Assembly (NCBI GenBank): GCA_937910975.1
Contig: CALEMZ010000360.1
Location: 1 to 6,722, forward strand
DNA: 6,722 nt
Direction of reading: 5' to 3'
Source of the DNA: an uncultured Pseudorhodobacter sp.
GTDB taxonomy: Bacteria > Pseudomonadota > Alphaproteobacteria > Rhodobacterales > Rhodobacteraceae
Of this stretch, positions 1 to 5,197 are shown one piece after another (position 1 is the first letter of the stretch; each line of letters starts with the position of its first letter). Position numbers and translations under genes: made by a program. The notes beneath the pieces were generated by a model. It was not told where the DNA came from. It searched no databases and saw nothing but the letters and a program-made list of their open reading frames with translations.

Positions 1-1
1 G

Positions 2-130
2 CTTATCAACCTTGGCTATGGCCACGGCGATGCAGCGCAGGCGGTGGCGCAGGCTTCGGGTGAGACCCCGGAGGCGGCAACTTCCGCGCTGATCAAGGCC
101 GCACTGAAACTGCTGGCACCGAAGGGATAA
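2..130 (+). CDS. ruvA: RuvA C-terminal fragment (Holliday junction DNA helicase subunit, domain III)
   Basis: This is the last 42 codons of a gene that enters from the left edge and stops at TAA 128-130. The visible peptide opens with a L-x-N-L-G-Y motif, followed by an alanine-rich helix pair and a final L-I-K-x-A-L-K-x-L helix. That is the usual shape of RuvA domain III, a small three-helix UBA-like domain joined to the tetrameric core by a flexible linker. In the family this domain binds the beta-hairpin of RuvB and regulates its ATPase during branch migration of Holliday junctions. The immediately following ruvB, three bases downstream, supports the call. The ruvB ribosome binding site lies inside the last codons of this gene, so translation of the two is probably coupled. 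The tetramerisation and DNA-binding domains lie outside the window. Confidence 0.92.
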   Translation, partial: LINLGYGHGDAAQAVAQASGETPEAATSALIKAALKLLAPKG

Positions 131-133
131 GCG

Positions 134-1162
134 ATGGAACCGGACCCGACATTGCGCCCCGAGGGCCTGGCCGAAGACCCCGACCGCGCGCTGCGACCGC
201 AGCTGCTGGAGGAATTCGTGGGGCAGGCAGAGACGCGCGCCAACCTGCGGGTGTTCATTGAGAGCGCCAAGATACGCGGCGAGGCGATGGATCACACGCT
301 GTTTTACGGCCCGCCCGGCCTTGGCAAAACCACGCTTGCGCAGATCATGGCGCGGGAGTTGGGCGTGGGGTTTCGCATGACCTCCGGCCCGGTGCTGGCC
401 CGCGCCGGGGATCTGGCGGCGATCCTGACCAATCTGGAACCCAATGATGTGCTGTTCATCGACGAAATCCACCGGCTTTCCCCGGTGGTCGAGGAGGTGC
501 TTTACCCCGCGATGGAAGATTTCGCGCTGGATCTGGTGATCGGTGAGGGGCCTGCGGCGCGTACCGTGCGGATTGATTTGCAGCCCTTCACGCTGGTCGG
601 GGCGACGACGCGGCTGGGCTTGCTGACGACGCCGCTTAGGGATCGGTTCGGGATTCCGACCCGGTTGCAGTTCTACACCGAGGAAGAGCTGGACCTGATC
701 GTGACGCGGGGGGCGCGGCTGATGGGGGTGAAATCGGAGCCGGCGGGGACGCGGGAGATTGCGAAACGGGCGCGGGGAACGCCGCGGATCGCCGGGCGTT
801 TGCTGCGCCGGGTGGTGGATTTCGTGCTGGTGGAGGGTGACGGCTGCCTGACACAAAAAATCGCGGACCGGGCGCTGACGCGGCTGGGGGTGGATCACAT
901 CGGGCTGGATGGGGCGGACCGGCGCTATCTGATGCTGCTGGCGGAACATTACGGCGGCGGGCCGGTCGGGGTGGAAACGATCGCGGCGGCGCTGAGCGAG
1001 GCGCGCGACGCGATTGAAGAGGTGATCGAGCCGTTTTTGCTGCAACAAGGGCTGGTTCAGCGGACGCCTCGGGGGCGGATGCTGGCGGCGCGGGCCTGGC
1101 GGCATTTGGGGATGGAGGCCCCGCGCGGGCCGGGGCAGACGGATATGTTTGAGGCAAAATAG
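134..1162 (+). CDS. ruvB: RuvB, Holliday junction branch-migration ATPase
   Basis: A complete 342-residue AAA+ motor, the usual length for RuvB. Two hexameric rings pump DNA through a RuvA-bound Holliday junction during recombination and fork repair in the cytoplasm. Visible motifs are Walker A GPPGLGKT (residues 59-66), Walker B with D110-E111 in a FIDEIHR context, sensor 1 GATTR (156-160), the arginine-finger stretch LRDRFG with R171, and sensor 2 GTPRIA with R218. The segment at about 131-152 is the beta-hairpin region that contacts RuvA domain III. The C-terminal winged helix (about 255-330) carries the characteristic GLVQRTPRGR motif. The ATG at 134 is preceded by an AAGGGAT ribosome binding site lying inside the ruvA end. 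The 3' half uses many GGG and GCG codons, giving runs of G on the + strand. All catalytic residues appear intact. Confidence 0.98.
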   Translation: MEPDPTLRPEGLAEDPDRALRPQLLEEFVGQAETRANLRVFIESAKIRGEAMDHTLFYGPPGLGKTTLAQIMARELGVGFRMTSGPVLARAGDLAAILTNLEPNDVLFIDEIHRLSPVVEEVLYPAMEDFALDLVIGEGPAARTVRIDLQPFTLVGATTRLGLLTTPLRDRFGIPTRLQFYTEEELDLIVTRGARLMGVKSEPAGTREIAKRARGTPRIAGRLLRRVVDFVLVEGDGCLTQKIADRALTRLGVDHIGLDGADRRYLMLLAEHYGGGPVGVETIAAALSEARDAIEEVIEPFLLQQGLVQRTPRGRMLAARAWRHLGMEAPRGPGQTDMFEAK

Positions 1163-1198
1163 GCGGGCGGGTTTGGTGGCTGTCGTGGGCGGCGCGGC

Positions 1199-1211
1199 GG
1201 GGTGAAACCCC
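1199..1211 (+). repeat. Short GC hairpin in the ruvB-downstream spacer
   Basis: A perfect 5-base-pair inverted repeat, GGGGT / ACCCC, flanks a GAA triloop in the 79-base spacer between the ruvB stop and the next start. No T-run follows, so it is not a convincing intrinsic terminator. It could attenuate, or protect the 3' end of, ruv mRNA. Alternatively it may be a worn copy of the short palindromic GGTGGGGT/ACCCCACC-type repeats I recall between genes in Rhodobacterales. That comparison is from memory and unverified. Confidence 0.4.
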
Positions 1212-1241
1212 ACATTACGTGTGTGGATATTGGAGTGTGTG

Positions 1242-2692
1242 ATGGCCAAAAAGTTGCATGATTTTGCGCCGATTTATGAGGCAGAGCAAAGGCTGGTGGA
1301 TTGGCTGCAAGCGGGCCATCGGGAGGAGTTTTTCGTCTCCCGCAGCCTGCCGCCAGTGGCTGCGCCGCAAGCGGTGCGGCTGCGGGCCGAATTTATCCGC
1401 TATCTGGCACTGGGCGGCTGTGAGGATTGCGCGCCATCTGAAAAAGGGTTGGGTATTTTTGGCGCTTATATCGAGGGCGATGGGCCGGAGGGGGCGGAAA
1501 CCCCTGGGTTGGATCTGGAAGGTTGCACGCTGAAGGGCGATTTGACGCTGTTCTCCTGCCGCCTGCCTGACTTGCTGCTGCTGCGCGGGGCGCAGGTGCA
1601 AAACCTGTTTTTGGACGGTGCGGCGTTGATGAACGGGATGACGGCTGACAGGCTGGAGGCGCGGGGCAACGTGGTTTTGGGCGGGGTTGTGGCGCGCGGA
1701 GAGGTTCGGCTGTTGGGCGCCAAACTGGGTGGTGGCCTTGATTGCGAGGGCGCGAAATTGACGGCGGGGGAGGGCGACAAGGCGCTGAATTGTGATGGGG
1801 CGGAGGTTTCGGGCGCGTTCTTTTTGCGGAAAGGGGCGGAGATTAACGGGGTATTGGACCTGACCGGCGCGCGGTTTGGGCACATCGTTGATGATGAGGC
1901 CTGTTGGCCAACAGAGATTGTTCTGGATCGCTGCCGTTATGGCGCGTTTACTAGCGGGCCTGTCGATGCGGCGGCGCGGTTGCGGTGGTTGGCATTGCAA
2001 CGGCCCGAAGAATATGGGCAGGCGTTTTGGCCGCAGCCTTATGAGGAATGCGCGCGCGCCTTGCGCGAGGCCGGGCATGGTGGTGCAGCGCGGGATATTT
2101 TGATTGAAAAGGAGCGGTTGCAGCGCGAGGACAAGCGCGATGCGTTGCGGGCTGCAAATCGGTTAGAGCTTTGGGCTTGGCTTTGCGTTTGGGATGGTAT
2201 TTTGGGCTGGACGGTGCGCTATGGCCGTGCGCCGCTGTGGGCCTTTGCTTGGCTGGCCGGTTTTTGGCGCTTGGGACCATGGTCTTTGGCTTCGCGGAGA
2301 ATTTTGGTGCGTTCAAGCCCAACCTGCCGCAGGTGCAGCGCGCGCCGGAATGGGTGCTCTGCGGGGTCGATGCGGGGAAAGTGGCGGTATTGCCGAGCCT
2401 CGGTGGCAAGGAAAGCGCCGGGCTGCGCCTGCCGCTTCAAACGCAATATGACTGTTTTAGCACGCAACTGGAGGCATTGTCTTACCCGAAATTCAATGCA
2501 TTCATCTATTCGGCGGATGTGCTTTTGCCGGTGGTCAGCCTTGAGATGCAAAGCTATTGGTTGCCCGATGATCAAAGCCCATTTGGGGTTATTGCGCGGT
2601 GGTATCTGTGGATTCAGATTATCGCGGGCTGGGCGTTGACCTTGTTGGCGGTGGCCGGGTTCTCAGGCATGATCAAGCAAGACAGTAAGTGA
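1242..2692 (+). pseudogene. Frameshifted gene: beta-helix-like (pentapeptide-type) protein with C-terminal membrane module, function unknown
   Basis: The ATG at 1242 has a TGGAG ribosome binding site six bases upstream and is preferred over an in-frame GTG at 1221. Reading is coherent to W342 (codon 2265-2267), then becomes an Arg/Cys-rich nonsense tail to TGA 2637-2639. The sensible continuation is in the frame one base back (GCG at 2267 onward), ending at TGA 2690-2692. Restoring one base, probably a third G at about 2266-2267, gives 483 residues. Residues about 90-213 form short repeats rich in L-x-G and G-A motifs, resembling a pentapeptide-type right-handed beta-helix. Residues 275-310 are charged and helical. 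About 332-352 and 455-476 are membrane helices. The loop between them has C374 and C405 and an FNA..YSAD..LP motif (418-430) that I recall from other uncharacterised membrane proteins. Gene function is unknown. The base loss may be a true mutation or a sequencing error. The downstream part could restart at ATG 2279, but no good ribosome site is seen. Confidence 0.75.
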
Positions 2693-2703
2693 GCGGGGAT
2701 GTG

Positions 2704-3339
2704 ATGGGCGAGGAAGTGGCCGGGATGGGCGCGGGCGAGATTGAGGCGTTGTTTACCCGCGCGGACGGGCAATATCTGTTCGCGCGCTGGGGGCGGCCGA
2801 TTGTGCCGGTGGTGTTTGGCGTGACGGACGCGACGCTTTCGGTTGTGAAGGGCGCAGTGGAGGCGGTGGTGGCGCTGGCGGGCCATGAACTGGCCGAGAC
2901 GGATGCAGAGCTGGGTGCCAATCTGATGGTGTTTTTCTTCACCGATTGGGCGGAATTGCGCGCGGTGCCGCGATTGGGTGAGATGATCCCCGATCTGGAG
3001 GCGCTGACCTATCGGCTGGAGGCGGCGGGGGCGAACCAGTATCGCAGTTTTCGCTTTGATGCCGGGGGCGCGATCAAGGCGGCCTTTGTGTTTGTGCGGA
3101 TGGATGCGGCATTGACGGAGGTTCCGGCCGATGTCTTGGCGCTTAATCAGGCGGTGCAGGTGATTTTGCTGTGGTCAGATGTGGCGTTCCGCGACCGTTC
3201 GCCTTTGGCGAAAGCCGGGGAGGTGCTGGTGCTGCGCCCGGAAATCGGGGCGGTGATCCGGGCGGGCTATGACCCGGTGATGCCAAAGGTGGCGCGCGAT
3301 GCCAGTCATGCGCTACGCTTGGCGGCGCGGATTGCTTGA
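2704..3339 (+). CDS. Hypothetical soluble protein, 211 residues
   Basis: I do not recognise this gene. The ATG at 2704 is chosen because GCGGGG lies about five bases upstream. GTG codons at 2689 and 2701 are in-frame alternatives, and the one at 2689 would overlap the preceding stop as GTGA. The product has no signal peptide and no clear membrane helix. It alternates amphipathic helices with hydrophobic strands (for example residues 32-40, 73-79, 126-132 and 151-157) and carries an FFFTDWAEL stretch at 77-85, so it looks like a compact alpha/beta cytoplasmic protein. Codon use matches the neighbours and argues for a real gene. It starts 11 bases after the preceding membrane-protein gene ends, so the two are probably co-transcribed and may act together. 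No catalytic motif was identified. Confidence 0.8.
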   Translation: MGEEVAGMGAGEIEALFTRADGQYLFARWGRPIVPVVFGVTDATLSVVKGAVEAVVALAGHELAETDAELGANLMVFFFTDWAELRAVPRLGEMIPDLEALTYRLEAAGANQYRSFRFDAGGAIKAAFVFVRMDAALTEVPADVLALNQAVQVILLWSDVAFRDRSPLAKAGEVLVLRPEIGAVIRAGYDPVMPKVARDASHALRLAARIA

Positions 3340-3477
3340 TTTTGCAGAGCAGGGCGGCGAAGTTACGCATTCAAAATCCCAGTTAATATTGCTCGACTAG
3401 GGGGTACGGGGTGCATTTCTGCCAAATTTGTGAACAGTTGCGGTTGGAACAAGACGGCATCACGCGGAGGGTGAAGG
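3340..3477 (+). promoter_or_regulatory. Intergenic region upstream of ybgC with a weak candidate promoter
   Basis: This 138-base gap is clearly more AT-rich than its surroundings at 3364-3390 and 3415-3435, as expected of a promoter region ahead of ybgC. The best -10-like hexamer is TAATAT at 3384-3389, but no convincing -35 lies 16-18 bases upstream. No terminator hairpin with a T-run was found for the preceding gene. The region ends in a strong GGAGG ribosome binding site (3466-3470), seven bases before the ybgC GTG. A promoter is inferred rather than seen. Confidence 0.3.
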
Positions 3478-3873
3478 GTGGAGCATCGGTTCGATTTACG
3501 GGTGTATTATGAGGATACGGACCTTGCGGGGATCGTCTATTACGCCAATTATCTGAAGTTCATCGAGCGCGCCCGCAGCGAATGGGTGCGCGGTTTGGGG
3601 GTGGATCAGGCGGCATTGCGGGCTGGGGCGGGTGTGGTTTTTGCCGTGCGCCGGGTGGTGGCGGACTATCTGCGGCCTGCGGTTTATGACGATATGTTGC
3701 AGGTTCGCACGCGGGTTTTGGCGGGTAGCGGCGCGCGGATTGTCTTGGCGCAGCGCGTTTATCGCGATGAGGCGCTGTTGTTTGAGGCCGAAGTTACGCT
3801 GGTTTGCCTGACATCCGCAGGGCGGCCAGCGCGATTGCCGGAGGTGTTGCGGGGCCAGATTGTCGCGTCATAG
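3478..3873 (+). CDS. ybgC: YbgC-family acyl-CoA thioesterase of the Tol-Pal cluster
   Basis: A 131-residue single hot-dog-fold enzyme, typical of the 4-hydroxybenzoyl-CoA thioesterase/YbgC family, which hydrolyses acyl-CoA thioesters in the cytoplasm and has been linked to phospholipid metabolism. The signature is at residues 10-33: YYEDTD..G.VYYANY, then E-R-A-R. D15, the second aspartate of the DTD motif, aligns by motif with the catalytic Asp18 of E. coli YbgC. The E. coli VVYHASY is IVYYANY here. The start is GTG at 3478. It is well supported by GGAGG seven bases upstream and by the protein beginning directly with the expected first strand. Its place ahead of tolQ is the standard one for the Tol-Pal cluster, but a 145-base gap with its own promoter separates them here. 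The enzyme's exact substrate cannot be read from the sequence. Confidence 0.93.
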   Translation: MEHRFDLRVYYEDTDLAGIVYYANYLKFIERARSEWVRGLGVDQAALRAGAGVVFAVRRVVADYLRPAVYDDMLQVRTRVLAGSGARIVLAQRVYRDEALLFEAEVTLVCLTSAGRPARLPEVLRGQIVAS

Positions 3874-3938
3874 CGGAAACGTGACCTTAGATGTATCTGG
3901 AAAAGCGGCGGCTTCTCGCGCGGCTTCATTTTGATCTA

Positions 3939-3968
3939 TTGGCAATTGCCTTAAAAAACGGATAGAAT
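3939..3968 (+). promoter_or_regulatory. Sigma70-type promoter for tolQRAB
   Basis: TTGGCA (3939-3944) is separated by 18 bases from TAGAAT (3963-3968). Each hexamer matches the sigma70 consensus at five of six positions, in an AT-rich patch within otherwise GC-rich DNA. Transcription would begin near 3974-3977. The perfect 10-base palindrome GGCAATTGCC (3941-3950) overlaps the -35 and spacer and could be an operator half or chance. This placement would put the in-frame ATG at 3977 at the very 5' end of the transcript, which favours the downstream tolQ start at 4019. Confidence 0.6.
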
Positions 3969-3981
3969 CAGTCGATATGAA

Positions 3982-3996
3982 GGCCGGAGAACGGCC
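3982..3996 (+). other. Leader hairpin in the tolQ 5' untranslated region
   Basis: GGCCG (3982-3986) and CGGCC (3992-3996) can pair as a 5-base-pair all-GC stem around a GAGAA loop. It lies only a few bases from the predicted transcription start and 22 bases ahead of the tolQ ATG, so it leaves the ribosome binding site free. It might stabilise the 5' end of the mRNA. No T-run follows, so it is not a terminator. A function is inferred only. Confidence 0.35.
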
Positions 3997-4018
3997 CAAT
4001 AAGAGAAGAGCAGGCAAT

Positions 4019-4714
4019 ATGGAAACGGATACCCTTGCGGCGGCGCGAGAGATTGACTTCTCGCTCTTTGCCCTATTTGCGCGCGCAACACTGACGGTTA
4101 AGCTGGTGATGCTGATGCTGCTCGTCATGTCCTTTTGGTCATGGGCCATCATCATTCGCAAGCATATCGGCTTTCGAAAGGCAAAACAGGACGCGGGGGG
4201 GTTTGACCGCTCTTTCTGGTCGGGTGAGCCGCTCGATGAACTGTTTGAAAAGATCGGACCGGAGCCGCGTGGCGCATCGGAGCGGATTTTCGCGGCGGGC
4301 ATGTTGGAGTGGCGGCGCAGCCATCGCGATGATGGGGGCCTGATCGCAGGCGCGCAGGCGCGGATTGATCGCTCCATGGATGTGGCGATTGCCAAGGAGA
4401 GCGAGGAGCTGAACAACGGTTTGTCCTTCCTTGCGACCACCGGGTCCACCGCGCCGTTTATTGGCCTTTTCGGCACAGTTTGGGGTATCAAGCACGCGTT
4501 TGAGCAGATCGCTATCAGCCAGAACACCAATCTGGCCGTTGTGGCGCCGGGCATTGCCGAGGCGCTTTTGGCCACGGGGATTGGGCTTGTTGCGGCTATT
4601 CCGGCGGTGGTGTTTTACAACAAGCTCAATTCCGACAGCGAGCGGATCATTGGCGGCTATGAGGCCTTTGCTGATGAGTTTGCCACCATCTTGTCGCGCC
4701 AGTTGGACAGCTGA
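4019..4714 (+). CDS. tolQ: TolQ, inner-membrane motor subunit of Tol-Pal
   Basis: A complete 231-residue protein of the MotA/TolQ/ExbB proton-channel family. With TolR it uses the proton motive force to energise TolA, which drives outer-membrane constriction at division. Membrane helices are visible at about residues 22-45, about 142-164 (GSTAPFIGLFGTVWGI) and about 178-201 (GIAEALLATGIGLVAAIPAV). T153 and T186 sit in the helix motifs corresponding to the channel threonines T145 and T178 of E. coli TolQ, with the same offset of eight for both. The large cytoplasmic loop contains the ERIFAAGM stretch typical of alphaproteobacterial TolQ. The ATG at 4019 is chosen over the in-frame ATG at 3977. 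It has a purine-rich site (AGAGAAGAGCAGG) ahead of it, gives the normal family length, and lies downstream of the predicted promoter. The stop is three bases before the tolR start. Confidence 0.96.
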   Translation: METDTLAAAREIDFSLFALFARATLTVKLVMLMLLVMSFWSWAIIIRKHIGFRKAKQDAGGFDRSFWSGEPLDELFEKIGPEPRGASERIFAAGMLEWRRSHRDDGGLIAGAQARIDRSMDVAIAKESEELNNGLSFLATTGSTAPFIGLFGTVWGIKHAFEQIAISQNTNLAVVAPGIAEALLATGIGLVAAIPAVVFYNKLNSDSERIIGGYEAFADEFATILSRQLDS

Positions 4715-4717
4715 GCC

Positions 4718-5188
4718 ATGGGCGCTGGTGTCATGAAAACAGCGGGTGGCGGGCGGCGCGGGCGGCGGCGGGGCAAGGCAGCAGCCATGTCCGAGATCAA
4801 CGTCACGCCTTTTGTCGATGTGATGTTGGTGCTGTTGATCATCTTCATGGTGGCGGCCCCCATGCTGACGGTTGGCGTGCCAATTGAATTGCCGAAAACA
4901 GCAGCCACCGCCCTGCCGACCGAGCAGGAGGAGCCGCTGACGATCACCATGACTGCCGATGGGCGTTTGCTTATTCAGTCGCAGGATGTGGCGGATGGGG
5001 AGTTGATCCCCAAGTTGCAGGCCGTGGCGGCAGAGCGCACGAGTGACAAGATTTTCCTGCGGGCCGATGGCTCTATCCCCTATTCCCGCGTGGCGCAGGT
5101 GATGGGCGCGCTTAATGCCGGGGGCTTTCGTAACATCGGGCTTGTGACCGATACGGACGGGCCGTCTTTTGGCGTAACGGGCGGCTAG
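4718..5188 (+). CDS. tolR: TolR, inner-membrane motor subunit of Tol-Pal
   Basis: A 156-residue ExbD/TolR-family protein with one membrane helix. The N-terminus is glycine- and arginine-rich (five Arg and one Lys among residues 13-20), consistent with a cytoplasmic end. Then comes the family hallmark SEINVTPFVDVMLVLLIIF (25-43), in which D34 corresponds to the essential channel Asp23 of E. coli TolR. The periplasmic domain follows (about 55-150), with the conserved KIFLRADG.IPY stretch and a G..NIGLVTD ending. The start at ATG 4718 has GGACAG about seven bases upstream, inside the tolQ end. In-frame ATGs at 4733 and 4787 are alternatives, and the last would remove the basic tail. The three-base gap to tolQ suggests translational coupling that keeps motor subunits in balance. 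Confidence 0.95.
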   Translation: MGAGVMKTAGGGRRGRRRGKAAAMSEINVTPFVDVMLVLLIIFMVAAPMLTVGVPIELPKTAATALPTEQEEPLTITMTADGRLLIQSQDVADGELIPKLQAVAAERTSDKIFLRADGSIPYSRVAQVMGALNAGGFRNIGLVTDTDGPSFGVTGG

Positions 5189-5197
5189 GCTGGCGTG

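Noticed and set aside
1215..2078. Minus-strand open frame of 287 codons opposite the beta-helix-like gene
   Set aside because: It is Gln/Arg/Pro-rich, has no domain I recognise, and is antisense to a frame with coherent repeats and a ribosome binding site.
2268..2639. Arg/Cys-rich C-terminal tail of the upstream frame as a genuine protein end
   Set aside because: Its composition is that of out-of-frame translation, and the alternative frame over the same bases encodes clear membrane and loop segments.
3905..3927. Possible terminator after ybgC in a GCGGC-repeat stretch
   Set aside because: Only a four-base-pair stem (AAGC/GCTT) can be formed and no T-run follows, so it is not supported.
3977..4018. 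Upstream in-frame ATG giving TolQ 14 extra residues
   Set aside because: It would coincide with the predicted transcript 5' end, has no ribosome binding site, and adds a polar Lys/Arg-rich stretch. The start at 4019 gives the normal family length.
3868..4575. Minus-strand open frame of 235 codons spanning the ybgC-tolQ gap
   Set aside because: Most of it is antisense to tolQ, and the composition is typical of a shadow frame. The gap itself is better explained by the tolQ promoter and leader.
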